Of a stretch of DNA of 64,000 nucleotides, positions 33,692 to 43,144 are shown one piece after another. The notes under the pieces are model-generated. The model was given only the letters and a program-made list of their open reading frames with translations. It searched no databases and had not been told where the DNA came from. The first letter of the stretch is position 1. Every line of letters starts with the position of its first letter. The position numbers and the translations under genes were made by a program. The DNA comes from Candidatus Gastranaerophilales bacterium (GTDB lineage Bacteria > Cyanobacteriota > Vampirovibrionia > Gastranaerophilales > Gastranaerophilaceae): contig CALUQE010000007.1 in NCBI GenBank assembly GCA_944322845.1, positions 1 to 64,000 on the forward strand, read 5' to 3'.

Positions 33692-34624
33692 TTACACATT
33701 CCCGGTTGAGCTGTTTCGATCATCCTCCAGTTGTTTTAACTGTTTTGCATCTACTTTTTCGTCGGTTGAGTAATTATTAAGATTTGGTATCTCGATATCA
33801 ACGTTAACGTCAGCATCAACCATTTCGATATCTGTTTTACTATACTCTTTAATTTTACCATCCTCAAATTTAACCGCAACAGAATTGTTAAGAAATTGTA
33901 TAAAACATACTTTGCCTAGGCCTTGTGGGGTCATAACAGTAGATCCGATAGGCGGCATACCTTTTGCGGCCTCTATATAATTAGAATACTCGTAAGTCAG
34001 GCAGCATAATAATCGGCCGCAAGTGCCGGAAATTTTTGACGGCGCAATCGGCATTCCCTGATCTTTTGCCAGTTTTACGTTTATTGATTCAAATTTTCTC
34101 AAATAACTTGAGCAGCAGAACGGTTTTCCGCAGATTCCGCAGCCGCACATTATTGAAGATTCATCTCTTACGCCTATATGACGCAAATCTATTCTCATTC
34201 TTTTGAAAACCTGCGTTAAATCTTTCAAAAGTTCTCTAAAGTCTACGCGCTCAGGTGCAGTATAATAAAATGAAATTTTTCTTTTATCAAATGTTATTCT
34301 GCATTGAACCAGATTCATGTTAAGGTTATGCTTTTTTACCAGTTCTTTGCATTTGAAGAAAGATGTAACTTCTTCTTTTTTTAATTCTTCCAGAAACATC
34401 ATATCTTCTTTGGTCATAACCCTTATAAACTCAAAAGGTGCCGGTGTTTTATCTGATTCGGAAAACAACTTGGCTATTTCATCATTTACAAGAAACGCTT
34501 TTAGAGCTTCTTCTCCTTTTTCGGTTCTTGCAATAACCATTGCTCCGCAGTCAAGATTAACATTGTCAGGACAGTTTAGAGGAACAAAAGTGTTTTTCAG
34601 ATAATGTACGGCATATTTAAACAT
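33692..34624 (-). CDS. ricT: PSP1/RicT-like protein
   Basis: A 310-aa protein with the PSP1 C-terminal domain. In Bacillus, RicT (YaaT) is part of an iron-sulfur complex that speeds RNA processing by RNase Y. The cysteine signature is intact: CGCGICGKPFCCSSYL and, further on, CGRLLCCLTYEY. Its ATG overlaps the end of gpsA by 8 nt. The acidic C-terminal 60 residues are not conserved. Confidence 0.92.
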   Translation of the reverse strand: MFKYAVHYLKNTFVPLNCPDNVNLDCGAMVIARTEKGEEALKAFLVNDEIAKLFSESDKTPAPFEFIRVMTKEDMMFLEELKKEEVTSFFKCKELVKKHNLNMNLVQCRITFDKRKISFYYTAPERVDFRELLKDLTQVFKRMRIDLRHIGVRDESSIMCGCGICGKPFCCSSYLRKFESINVKLAKDQGMPIAPSKISGTCGRLLCCLTYEYSNYIEAAKGMPPIGSTVMTPQGLGKVCFIQFLNNSVAVKFEDGKIKEYSKTDIEMVDADVNVDIEIPNLNNYSTDEKVDAKQLKQLEDDRNSSTGNV

Positions 34625-35618
34625 AACTTTCTTCCTTTTTGAGTTTTCTGTTCATAAGCTTTGACAAAACTTGTTCCGGAGTAATATCTGTGTATACCGC
34701 TTCATAAATTGCATTTGAGACAGGAACTTCCACACCTAACTTTTCGGCCAAATCGCATACGGCCTTAGATGTTTTTACGCCTTCCGCTACAGAGCCGAGT
34801 TCGTTAAGAATATCATTTATTTTTTTACCCTTACCGAGCATTGCGCCTACAGTGTAATTTCTTGACATCGGGCTTGAGCAGGTTGCAATCAAATCACCCA
34901 TTCCGGAGAGTCCGTATAAAGTCGAAGGATTAGCTCCCAATTTGACAGAAAGTCTCACAATCTCTGCCATTCCTCTTGTTAAGAGGCTTCCCATGCAGTT
35001 ATCGCCAAGCTCCATTGTATGAGCAAATCCGGAAGCGATTGCTATAACATTTTTTAAGCTTCCGCCTAGTTCAACCCCGATTACATCGGTATTTGTATAG
35101 AGTCTGAATCTGTTTGGAACATTGCAGGCTTTTTGTACAAATTCCGCTGTTTCTATATCTTCGCAGGCAACACAGGCGGCTGTAGGCTTGCCCATCAAAA
35201 CTTCTTTTGCAAGTGTCGGGCCTGATAAAATTACAATTTTCTGTTCAGGAAGCACATCTTTGATAACTTCTGACATGCGCATCAGGGTATTTAATTCAAG
35301 CCCTTTTGAAGCGTTAACAAGAGGCTGTTCTGGTTTAATGCCTGCAGCTTTAAGCTGTTCGCATACACTTCTTACTCCGCTGGTTGCAACAACTGATAAA
35401 ATAATATCAGCTCCGTCAATGGCCTTTTTTAAATCTGAAGTGATTTCGACCTTTTTGTCCAACTGTACTTCCAGAGGCTTTGAACAATGTTTGTTGATAA
35501 CAAGTTCATCATTAAGGTCGCTTTCTCTGCCCCAAACGACAATATTATCAAAGTTGTCATTCAAAAGCCAGGCTAACGTTAATCCCCAGCAGCCAGGTCC
35601 AAGTACTGTCAGTTTCAT
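34617..35618 (-). CDS. gpsA: Glycerol-3-phosphate dehydrogenase [NAD(P)+]
   Basis: Makes sn-glycerol-3-phosphate from dihydroxyacetone phosphate for phospholipid synthesis. At 333 aa it has the N-terminal nucleotide fold LGPGCWGLTLAWLL, VNASKGLE, the catalytic-lysine segment GGSLKNVIAIASG and the GLSGMGDLIATCSSPMSRNY motif. GGAGGGG precedes ATG. It is coupled to ricT. Confidence 0.97.
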   Translation of the reverse strand: MKLTVLGPGCWGLTLAWLLNDNFDNIVVWGRESDLNDELVINKHCSKPLEVQLDKKVEITSDLKKAIDGADIILSVVATSGVRSVCEQLKAAGIKPEQPLVNASKGLELNTLMRMSEVIKDVLPEQKIVILSGPTLAKEVLMGKPTAACVACEDIETAEFVQKACNVPNRFRLYTNTDVIGVELGGSLKNVIAIASGFAHTMELGDNCMGSLLTRGMAEIVRLSVKLGANPSTLYGLSGMGDLIATCSSPMSRNYTVGAMLGKGKKINDILNELGSVAEGVKTSKAVCDLAEKLGVEVPVSNAIYEAVYTDITPEQVLSKLMNRKLKKEESYV

Positions 35619-35689
35619 AAATCAAACCCCTCCATAATAAACCATTATACTATAAAATTACTTCAGCTACTTTATTTTGTAAATATTTA

Positions 35690-35735
35690 TTAACAAAGGG
35701 CAATTATTTCTATAGCAGAAACTTTTTATATATAA
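35690..35735 (+). promoter_or_regulatory. GCAATTTTT-box promoter (copy D)
   Basis: TTAACAAAGGGCAATTATT at 35690-35708, then 18 nt, then TATATATAA at 35727-35735. It drives the GH24-LysM-amidase gene, which has an AAAGAGG ribosome site. Confidence 0.5.
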
Positions 35736-35761
35736 CACAAGGATTTTAAAGAGGTTTTTGC

Positions 35762-38380
35762 ATGGGAATAACCGAGGCAAAATTAGAAAGCTTAAATACA
35801 CATTTTTATACTATGAAATCTTCACAAGCTCGGACAGAATTGTCTGATAGCTTACATCTTTCACTAGTAACTCCGCCTTCAGATGAATACAGACGCAAAA
35901 GAGTGGTGACCGAAAATGAACTTATGTTTATAAAAAAAGCGGTTGATAATGCTGGTATAAAAGAATATTCTTGGTCTTTGTTGAAAGACAACCATACTGC
36001 AATAGAAAAATCTCATAAACATCTTGTAGACTTAATCAGATATTATGAAGGTGACAGTGAACATTATTATGAAGCTGTATCAGTCGCTTATAAGGATAAG
36101 GGCGGGCATAAAACGGTCGGTTTTGGAGAATGGTTAAGAAATTCTAAAACCGCTACAACTACTCAGGCAAAGGCTTATGAAAGACTTTCTGAACATATAG
36201 AAGAGCATGCAAAATATGTGAGGAACAAAGTTGGTAAAAAAGCTTATGATTCTATGCCAAAATCAATAAAAGAAGCATTAATAGATTTATCTTTCAACAA
36301 AGGTCCAGATAAAATAGGTAAAATTATAAAGAGCGCAGTTGCACAAAATAATTGGTCAGAAGTAGTTGCTAATATTCATTGTGTCAACTTAAAAGGAGAA
36401 ACTACGGAAGATCCTGGCTTATATAGAAGGAGTTTAAGCCGTGCAATTTTGTCTGTAAGAGACTTGTCAGGTAAAGAACGCAAAGAGGCGGATATTGCAA
36501 TAAAAAATTTATACGATAAAGCTGTAAAATGTTTTGATGCAAATGGTATCGATAAGGAAGAATTAAATAAAATTTATGAACAATATACAACAGGTAAGAT
36601 TTCAGGAGAAGCAAAGAGTGCAGAATCCGGAAAGATATTAGTAGACAAAAGCTTTGCAGGCAAAGGAGTTTTCGCAGTAGCAAAAAATGCATATGATAAA
36701 TTAGCAGAAAAGCAAGGTGTTGATTTTAAAACTTTTTATGAAGAATTTAAACGCATAAACAATAATCCGGAAACAATAGTTTTAGGCTCAGAACTAAATG
36801 TTCCATATTTAAAGAACATAAAAGCTTCTCAAGCTATTGAAAAAGCTTTAGAAGTAGATTCTGTTAAATCTGTAAATACAGAAACAGAGGAATTGATAGA
36901 AGATGTGGATAAGTCTGAAGATGAACAAAATCAAACAGAAGAAAAATCTGAGAAAAAATCTTTTTGGTCAAGAGCTTGGGATGGAGTTGTAAATTTCTTT
37001 AAGTCAGTGGGAAGATTTTTCAAAAATTTATTTTGCAGTGAAGATAAAGAACAAGTTGTAGAAGAAGAAAAATCAACTTTCCAAAAAATGGTTGAAATCG
37101 GTGAAGTTAAAAAAGAAGGTGCATTTAATTTAATCAGTGTTGATTATGAAATTAAAAAAGGTGATACGATGTGGAGTTTGGCTCGAGAATACGAGACAAC
37201 GGAAGATATAATTTGTAAGGATAATGATATTTCTGATAAGAATAAAATAAACGTAGGTCAAAAAATAAAAATTCAAAAATTAGGATATAAGGTAGAAAAA
37301 GGAGATAACTTATTCCAGATATCAAAGAAATTTGGTTTAACAATAGAAATTTTAAAGGACTTGAACGATATTGAAGATGTTGATAAAATCTCCGAAGGTC
37401 AAATGTTAGAAATTCCAGGTTTTGTATACAAGGTTCAGAAAGGCGATACTCTGACAAAAATTTCAAAATCTGTAGGAGTTTGCGTTAAAGATTTGAAGAA
37501 GATTAATAACTTGGATAGTGATGCAATACATCCGGGCCAGAAGATTGTAGTTATTTATAACAACTCAGATTATGCAGTTTCAGAGGATAAAAAGCAGGTT
37601 ACAGTAGATGAGAAAACAAATACAAAAACTGAAACTATTAATATGAGTAGTGAAGCAAAACTCGCAAAACGTCCACTACTTCAGAAAAAAATGAAAGTTA
37701 ATGGAAAAGTTATTGCGACAAGAAAAGTTTTTGAACCGACACGAAGTGGTAAGTTGTCAGGGAAAACTATTATTGTAAATGCAGGACACGGCTATTCACA
37801 AGCGGGTACAGATATAGGAACTCCTGGACTAAAAGGCTTGGATGATGAATGGTTATTAAATTACGATAATGCAATGAAATTAAAAGATAGATTATGTGCA
37901 CAAGGTGCAAAAGTAATATTCTTGCAAGGTAAAGCACGTCTGATAGCAGAAGAAGTTCGAAAGAGTAACAATAAAGCAGATATGTTTATTTCAGTACACG
38001 TAAATTCAGCACCAAATACAAAAGACCGAACTCAGATTTATTACAGAGAAACGGGTGTTTCCGGTGAACCTAAGAAAAACAGTATAAAACTTGCCAATAT
38101 AATGGAAAAGAATTTTGACAAGTGGATTCCTAAGAATGAGAATATATCAACTTCTGAAGCTTTTAATTTTAAAGGCAAACAAGATTACGCGCAGAGTTCA
38201 GTAAATGATTCAAGAACAGGGTTACTCAAGGCGCCTTTGAATAATCAAAAAATTCCGGGTGTACTTTGGGAAGTTGCATTTATGTCAACACAAAAAGGGA
38301 GAGAAAGACTTTCAAATCCAACTTTAATGTCAAATTATGCTGATATTATGGCTCAATCTGTTATCGAATATTTCAATTAG
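35762..38380 (+). CDS. Bifunctional wall hydrolase: GH24 lysozyme-like, three LysM, amidase_3
   Basis: An 872-aa modular murein hydrolase. Residues about 85-240 are phage-type lysozyme-like (IRYYEGDS with the catalytic Glu, then KTVGFGEW, then LIDLSFNKG). Residues about 405-430 hold an amphipathic Trp/Phe-rich stretch. Three LysM motifs lie at about 460-505, 506-555 and 555-600, each starting Y-x-[IV]-x-KGD. Residues about 665-870 are an N-acetylmuramoyl-L-alanine amidase with NAGHGYSQAG, the DEWLLN Glu, SVHVNS and LWEVAFMS, so all zinc and catalytic residues are present. There is no signal peptide. It ends 4 nt inside murQ, on the opposite strand. Confidence 0.92.
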   Translation: MGITEAKLESLNTHFYTMKSSQARTELSDSLHLSLVTPPSDEYRRKRVVTENELMFIKKAVDNAGIKEYSWSLLKDNHTAIEKSHKHLVDLIRYYEGDSEHYYEAVSVAYKDKGGHKTVGFGEWLRNSKTATTTQAKAYERLSEHIEEHAKYVRNKVGKKAYDSMPKSIKEALIDLSFNKGPDKIGKIIKSAVAQNNWSEVVANIHCVNLKGETTEDPGLYRRSLSRAILSVRDLSGKERKEADIAIKNLYDKAVKCFDANGIDKEELNKIYEQYTTGKISGEAKSAESGKILVDKSFAGKGVFAVAKNAYDKLAEKQGVDFKTFYEEFKRINNNPETIVLGSELNVPYLKNIKASQAIEKALEVDSVKSVNTETEELIEDVDKSEDEQNQTEEKSEKKSFWSRAWDGVVNFFKSVGRFFKNLFCSEDKEQVVEEEKSTFQKMVEIGEVKKEGAFNLISVDYEIKKGDTMWSLAREYETTEDIICKDNDISDKNKINVGQKIKIQKLGYKVEKGDNLFQISKKFGLTIEILKDLNDIEDVDKISEGQMLEIPGFVYKVQKGDTLTKISKSVGVCVKDLKKINNLDSDAIHPGQKIVVIYNNSDYAVSEDKKQVTVDEKTNTKTETINMSSEAKLAKRPLLQKKMKVNGKVIATRKVFEPTRSGKLSGKTIIVNAGHGYSQAGTDIGTPGLKGLDDEWLLNYDNAMKLKDRLCAQGAKVIFLQGKARLIAEEVRKSNNKADMFISVHVNSAPNTKDRTQIYYRETGVSGEPKKNSIKLANIMEKNFDKWIPKNENISTSEAFNFKGKQDYAQSSVNDSRTGLLKAPLNNQKIPGVLWEVAFMSTQKGRERLSNPTLMSNYADIMAQSVIEYFN

Positions 38381-39270
38381 AGCTTCGAAAAACTGTTAAG
38401 GGCACGTCTTAATACTCCACAATTTTTACGCAATAATTCGGCTGCTTCATTCTTACTTAGATTACATTTAAGCATTACAATTGCAGTTTTAACGCTCCAT
38501 CCGCAATCAAGTAATGTTTGCAGGGCAGAAGACTTATTAACATCTGCAATTTCGGATACGATTCTAATCGCTCTGTCTTTTAATTTTTCATTAGTTGGCA
38601 TCAAGTCTATCATAAAGTTTTCATAAGTTTTGCCAATCTTAATCATAGCTCCAGTAGATAGCATATTCAAAACCATTTTTTGAACAGAACCGGCTTTCAT
38701 CCTGCTTGAGCCTGCAATAACTTCAGGCCCTACTTCAACACAGATTCCGAGTCCTGCTTCTTCAAGGATTAAAGCCTTATGATTGCAGGTAAGAGCAATT
38801 GTTCTGCAGTTTACCTTATCTGCCTGAGAAAGAACACCCAGCAGGTATTTAGGGTTTCCGCTTGCGGAAATTGCAACACAGACATCTTGATCAGTTAAAA
38901 CCTGAGCATCTTTAACGCCCAAATCGAAGTCGTCTTCTGCGCCTTCGACTGCGGTTCTGATAGCTTTATCTCCGCCCGCAATAATTCCTGTTACCATATC
39001 TTCCGGTACGCCGAATGACGGCGGACATTCCGAAGCGTCAAGAATCCCGATTCTGCCTGATGTACCAGCGCCGAAATAGTAAAGTTTTCCGCCCATGAGG
39101 AATTGTTTTGCAATAATATCAATGGCTTTTGCAATATTAGGAGTTTCATCTTCAATAGCAAGTGCTACGAGCTTGTCCTCTTCATTAATTTTTCTCACGA
39201 TATCAATTGTTGAGAGCAAATCAATATCTTTGGTATTTTCGTTTCTGTACTCTGTAATTACTTCACTCAT
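38377..39270 (-). CDS. murQ: N-acetylmuramic acid 6-phosphate etherase
   Basis: Cleaves the lactyl ether of MurNAc-6-phosphate in peptidoglycan recycling. At about 297 aa it has the SIS-domain phosphosugar motifs FGAGTSGRIGILDASECPPS and ISASGNP, and the SSRMKAGSVQKMVLNML block. AAGGAG lies 8 nt before the ATG at 39270; an in-frame GTG at 39279 would add three residues but sits too near the ribosome site. It is convergent with the wall hydrolase, a fitting neighbour, since that enzyme releases muropeptides. Confidence 0.96.
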   Translation of the reverse strand: MSEVITEYRNENTKDIDLLSTIDIVRKINEEDKLVALAIEDETPNIAKAIDIIAKQFLMGGKLYYFGAGTSGRIGILDASECPPSFGVPEDMVTGIIAGGDKAIRTAVEGAEDDFDLGVKDAQVLTDQDVCVAISASGNPKYLLGVLSQADKVNCRTIALTCNHKALILEEAGLGICVEVGPEVIAGSSRMKAGSVQKMVLNMLSTGAMIKIGKTYENFMIDLMPTNEKLKDRAIRIVSEIADVNKSSALQTLLDCGWSVKTAIVMLKCNLSKNEAAELLRKNCGVLRRALNSFSKL

Positions 39271-39333
39271 AACACACACTCCTTCGGGTAAACAATAGCC
39301 GGCGCTTAAACCGATTATTATTTACGTATTTTA

Positions 39334-39798
39334 CTAACCTAACTTACTTATTAAATTTGCCATTTCGATTGCAGATTTAGCAGCGTCAGAGCCTTTGTTC
39401 CCTGCTTTTGTACCGGCTCTTTCGATTGCCTGTTCAATATTGTCGGTTGTAAGTACTCCGAATATTACCGGAATCTCTGTTTCAAGACTTACTGCAGCAA
39501 TTCCTTTGGAAACTTCCGCGCAAACATAGTCATAGTGCGAAGTTGAACCTTTGATTACTGCGCCTAAGGCTATTACGGCATTATATTTTCCTGATTTTGC
39601 GCATTTTTTTGCAAGAACAGGTATTTCAAAAGCTCCGGGACACCATACAATATCAATATTTTCTTCTTTTACTCCGTGGCGCTTAAGTTCATCTAGCGCG
39701 CCTGACAGAAGCTTAGAACTTATAAACTCGTTAAAACGGGAAACTATAATACAAAACTTTTCATTTGTGACTGTTAATAAACCTTCTATAACCGGCAT
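39334..39798 (-). CDS. ribH: 6,7-dimethyl-8-ribityllumazine synthase
   Basis: Penultimate step of riboflavin synthesis. At 154 aa it has VSRFNEFIS, the [13 protein letters not shown] block, [16 protein letters not shown] and [24 protein letters not shown]. The open frame extends 13 codons further upstream, but AAGGAG lies directly before the ATG at 39798, and the family normally starts near this point. No other riboflavin gene is in the window. Confidence 0.96.
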   Translation of the reverse strand: MPVIEGLLTVTNEKFCIIVSRFNEFISSKLLSGALDELKRHGVKEENIDIVWCPGAFEIPVLAKKCAKSGKYNAVIALGAVIKGSTSHYDYVCAEVSKGIAAVSLETEIPVIFGVLTTDNIEQAIERAGTKAGNKGSDAAKSAIEMANLISKLG

Positions 39799-39892
39799 GT
39801 ACCTTCTCCTTAAAATCTCTGTATAAATATTATACACGATTTTAAAAGAATTTACTACAATTTATTTATAAACAATAACAATTATGTTTTAT

Positions 39893-39900
39893 GTTAGAAT
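39893..39900 (+). promoter_or_regulatory. Leaderless-type extended -10 of rsgA
   Basis: TATGTTAGAAT ending at 39900 (TG-T-TAGAAT), then 6 nt, then ATG at 39907. The -35 is not clear. No ribosome site. Confidence 0.55.
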
Positions 39901-39906
39901 TGTTTT

Positions 39907-40908
39907 ATGCAAAAAGGACAGATTTTTAAAATACATTCGGATTTTTATTATCTTCATTCTGACGGTGCTGATTATGAGTGCAAAGTCCGTGAAGTCCTGA
40001 AAAAACAAAAACAAAAGATATATGTCGGTGATTATGCGGAATTTGAAAACGGGGCTGTCGAAAAAATTCTGCCGAGAAAAAATTTTATAACACGCCCTAC
40101 TGTTGCAAATGTCGATCAGGTAATAATTATTTCAGCAGTGAAAGAACCGGATTTGAGTTTTAGTCAGCTGAACAGGTATATTGCCTTTGCAAAGTACCAT
40201 AATTTACCGGCGGTTTTGTGTTTTAATAAAAACGATTTGTCAGAAGATGATAAAACAATAGAAAAAGTTTTTTCGATTTACCAGCCATTAGGGTATGATA
40301 TTTTGTTCACATCTGCGCTCGAAGGTTACGGAATAGAAGATTTTAGGGAAATTCTCAGGGGTAAAACTTCTGTTCTTTGCGGGGCTTCAGGTGTGGGAAA
40401 ATCAAGTTTGATTAACGCTGCAGCGCCTGAGATGAACTTGAGGACAAAAAATGTAAGCGATAAAACAGGAAGAGGTACGCATACCACAAGACATTGTGAA
40501 ATTATTTCCGTTGGTGAAGATTCAAGAATTGTTGATACTCCGGGGTTTAGCCATTTGAAATTTGATTTTTTGCTGCCGAACGAAGTCGGTGACTTGTTTG
40601 AAGAAATTGCAAAGTATAAAGGATATTGCAAATTTCAAGACTGCCTGCACCTTACTGAAACCGGCTGTGCCGTAAAAGAGCATTTTGATGAGATTGATGA
40701 GACAAGGTATCAGAGTTATACAGAGTTTGTCGAAGAGGCAAAAGAGTACAAAGAAAGAGTTAAATATCAGGGAGTTAAGACTGAAACCCTGCATAAGCAG
40801 CAGCATAATAAGACTGCTGTAAAAATAAGTTCAAGAAAAAGGGAAGTTTCCAGAAATACTAAAAAACAAAATATTTATAAGGATGTCGAAAATGAAAGAA
40901 TTGATTGA
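39907..40908 (+). CDS. rsgA: Ribosome small-subunit GTPase RsgA
   Basis: Circularly permuted GTPase that checks late 30S assembly. At 333 aa it has an N-terminal OB fold, NKNDL (G4) before the P-loop GASGVGKSSLIN near residue 160, DTPGFSHL (G3), and a zinc site in CKFQDCLHLTETGC. The C-terminal 40 residues are basic and specific to this lineage. The last codons overlap ispA by 17 nt. It appears leaderless. Confidence 0.96.
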   Translation: MQKGQIFKIHSDFYYLHSDGADYECKVREVLKKQKQKIYVGDYAEFENGAVEKILPRKNFITRPTVANVDQVIIISAVKEPDLSFSQLNRYIAFAKYHNLPAVLCFNKNDLSEDDKTIEKVFSIYQPLGYDILFTSALEGYGIEDFREILRGKTSVLCGASGVGKSSLINAAAPEMNLRTKNVSDKTGRGTHTTRHCEIISVGEDSRIVDTPGFSHLKFDFLLPNEVGDLFEEIAKYKGYCKFQDCLHLTETGCAVKEHFDEIDETRYQSYTEFVEEAKEYKERVKYQGVKTETLHKQQHNKTAVKISSRKREVSRNTKKQNIYKDVENERID

Positions 40909-41764
40909 TCTTGTTGACAAACATTTGGACGAATATATGCCGATTTCCTATCCGGAGGATATTTTTAAGGCAATGAAATATACTCTTATGCTGCCGGGAA
41001 AACGTTTGCGTCCGGTTATGTGTTTAGAGACAGCAAGAATCCTCGGCGCGGATATAAATAAAGTACTGCCTGCAGCGTGTGCAATAGAGATGCTTCACGT
41101 ACAAAGTTTAATCCACGATGATCTTCCGTGCATGGATAATGATGATTTCAGGCGCGGCAAACCATCTAACCATAAAGTTTTTGGAGAAGCAAACGCTGTT
41201 CTTGCGGGCGATGCGCTTTTGACTTTCGCTCCCCAGCTTATAATCGAAAAGTCAGAGGGGCTTTCATCAGAGCAAATCATAAAAATTTTGCATGAGTATA
41301 CAAAATTTGCAGGAGCTTACGGACTTATTGCCGGTCAGGTTGTAGATATTGAATCTGAAGGCGGCAAATTTGTAAAATCACCGGAAGAAACGCTGGATTT
41401 TATTCATTTGAATAAAACCGCGGTTTTGTTCAGACTTGCGGTAAGAATAGGTGCAATTGCGGCAAATGCAGATGAAAAAACGATAGAAGAGTTTGATAAT
41501 TTTGCAAAAAAATTCGGTCTAGCATTCCAGATTTATGATGATATTATGGATGAAATATCTTCTTTTGAAGAGCTGGGTAAGACCGTAGGCAAAGATAAAA
41601 ACAGCGGAAAACTAACTTATGTTTCGCTGTATGGCTTAGAAGAAGCGGAAAACAGGTTTGAGAATCTGATAAAAGAATGTTATGGTATAATAGAAAAGTA
41701 CCATTCAAAAGTACTAGAAGAGATATTAGATAAGTTGAATAACAGAATCAGGAGTGATAAATGA
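40892..41764 (+). CDS. ispA: Polyprenyl (farnesyl/geranylgeranyl) diphosphate synthase
   Basis: Trans-isoprenyl diphosphate synthase of 290 aa. The first Asp-rich motif DDLPCMDNDD and second DDIMDE bind the magnesium-diphosphate. Chain length (C15 or C20) cannot be fixed by eye. The ATG at 40892 follows AAGGA at suitable spacing; an ATG at 40883 lies too close to that site. It overlaps rsgA upstream and the DUF212 gene downstream by ATGA, so all three are co-translated. Confidence 0.93.
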   Translation: MKELIDLVDKHLDEYMPISYPEDIFKAMKYTLMLPGKRLRPVMCLETARILGADINKVLPAACAIEMLHVQSLIHDDLPCMDNDDFRRGKPSNHKVFGEANAVLAGDALLTFAPQLIIEKSEGLSSEQIIKILHEYTKFAGAYGLIAGQVVDIESEGGKFVKSPEETLDFIHLNKTAVLFRLAVRIGAIAANADEKTIEEFDNFAKKFGLAFQIYDDIMDEISSFEELGKTVGKDKNSGKLTYVSLYGLEEAENRFENLIKECYGIIEKYHSKVLEEILDKLNNRIRSDK

Positions 41765-42225
41765 ACTTGGGAGAAATATACGGAACCGGATATGAGGTAA
41801 TATTTATTGCATTTTCAGGAATAGTAGTCGCTCAAACAATAAAATGCTTTTTACATCTTATAATGAAAAGAAGTCTGGATTTAAGGCTATTTACCACAAC
41901 GGGCGGAATGCCGAGTTCTCATTCTGCAGGTGTAATGGGGCTTTCTACGGCAGTAGGTCTTATCAGAGGCTTTGATTCGGTAGAATTTGCAATTGCTCTG
42001 GGGTATGCATTTATTGTAATGTATGATGCCGCAGGAGTGAGGCGTGCTGCAGGTAAACAGGCTGCATGCTTAAACAAGATTATAATGGACTTGTATAAAC
42101 AGGATCTTGCGGAAGCCGGAGGTAAATTAAAAGAGCTTCTCGGACATACGCCTATGCAGGTCTTTGTAGGTGCAATTTTCGGCGTTCTGTATGCTTTCTT
42201 TATTCATTACAATGTTTTGCATTAA
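41761..42225 (+). CDS. Divergent PAP2-family membrane protein (DUF212)
   Basis: A 154-aa membrane protein with about four hydrophobic segments. The family motifs TGGMPSSHSAGVMGL and VMYDAAGVRRAAGKQA are intact. The PSSH and R elements match PAP2 acid phosphatases, so it could dephosphorylate a lipid or prenyl phosphate. The ATGA overlap with ispA supports a prenyl substrate. That role is inference; the family as a whole is poorly studied. Confidence 0.88.
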   Translation: MNLGEIYGTGYEVIFIAFSGIVVAQTIKCFLHLIMKRSLDLRLFTTTGGMPSSHSAGVMGLSTAVGLIRGFDSVEFAIALGYAFIVMYDAAGVRRAAGKQAACLNKIIMDLYKQDLAEAGGKLKELLGHTPMQVFVGAIFGVLYAFFIHYNVLH

Positions 42226-42447
42226 TTCTTTAAGCCAAAGACTTACTCCGCTTTACAAATGTTTACAAGATTTACCCCTCTGCGCTTGCAATTAAAACGC
42301 ATTTATATTAATATTTTCATGTCAGAAAGTAACCCACAATTAAATATTCTGTAAATGCCTGAAAAGGTGTTTTTTGATGTTAGGTATTTAGTTGTTTAAA
42401 TAAAAAATAAGTAGAACAAATTATATGTAAACAAAGAAAGGTTTAAC
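42226..42447. other. Leader region of the rpsE operon
   Basis: About 220 nt between DUF212 and rpsE. Two TTTACAA-type elements lie near 42253-42270. A TTATAT sequence near 42419 could serve as a -10. No known ribosomal-protein leader fold was recognised. rpsE itself has a good AAAGG ribosome site, so this is an independent transcription start for the ribosomal genes. Confidence 0.3.
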
Positions 42448-43089
42448 ATGTCAGAAGAAAAATTAGAGACACAAGTCGAAGAAACTGTAGAAATGGCAGA
42501 AGAAACAGCTGCTGTTGAGGAAACTGCTGCTGAAGAAGTTGCGGCAGAAGCTCCTGCAAAAAAACAACGCGGCAGAAAGAAAAAAGTAGAAACTCAGGAA
42601 GTAAAACCTGAATCAGAATGGAAAGAACAGGTAGTTCAAATCCGTCGTGTAACTAAGGTAGTAAAGGGCGGTAAGAAATTAAGCTTCAGAGCAATTGTTA
42701 TTGTCGGCAACCAGAAAGGACAGGTCGGCGTAGGCTGTGCTAAGGCTTCAGAAGTCATTATTGCTATCCAAAAAGCAATTGCAGACGGAAGAAAGAACCT
42801 TATTACAGTTCCTATTTTTAAAACAACAATTCCGCACCCTATCACAGGTCGCTCAGGCGCAGGTGCCGTAATGTTAAGACCGGCATCTCAAGGTACTGGT
42901 ATTATCGCAGGTGGTGCTGTTCGTTCAGTTCTTGAACTTGCAGGTATTGAAAATATTCTTTCAAAATCTTTAGGTTCAAAATCACCTCTTAACGCTGCAA
43001 ATGCTACATTGGAAGCTCTTAAATCATTGAGACCGTTCAACGAAGTAGCTAAAAAACGCGGTTTGACAATGGCTGAATTATTAAACTAG
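42448..43089 (+). CDS. rpsE: 30S ribosomal protein S5, N-terminally extended
   Basis: Core ribosomal protein (decoding accuracy). At 213 aa it is longer than the usual roughly 165-170. The first 55 residues are an acidic Glu/Ala tract ending in a basic KKQRGRKKK patch. The conserved S5 begins near [18 protein letters not shown] and includes the [10 protein letters not shown] and [17 protein letters not shown] blocks. It is the first gene of rpsE-rpmD-rplO-secY. The usual upstream spc genes (L18, L6, S8) are not in front of it. Confidence 0.96.
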   Translation: MSEEKLETQVEETVEMAEETAAVEETAAEEVAAEAPAKKQRGRKKKVETQEVKPESEWKEQVVQIRRVTKVVKGGKKLSFRAIVIVGNQKGQVGVGCAKASEVIIAIQKAIADGRKNLITVPIFKTTIPHPITGRSGAGAVMLRPASQGTGIIAGGAVRSVLELAGIENILSKSLGSKSPLNAANATLEALKSLRPFNEVAKKRGLTMAELLN

Positions 43090-43144
43090 TAGGCTATTCA
43101 AGTTATTGGTTTGAAATGAAATAATAAAAAAAGGATATAATAAA

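Noticed and set aside
39799-39837. Upstream start of ribH
   Set aside because: AAGGAG lies inside that extension, directly before the ATG at 39798.
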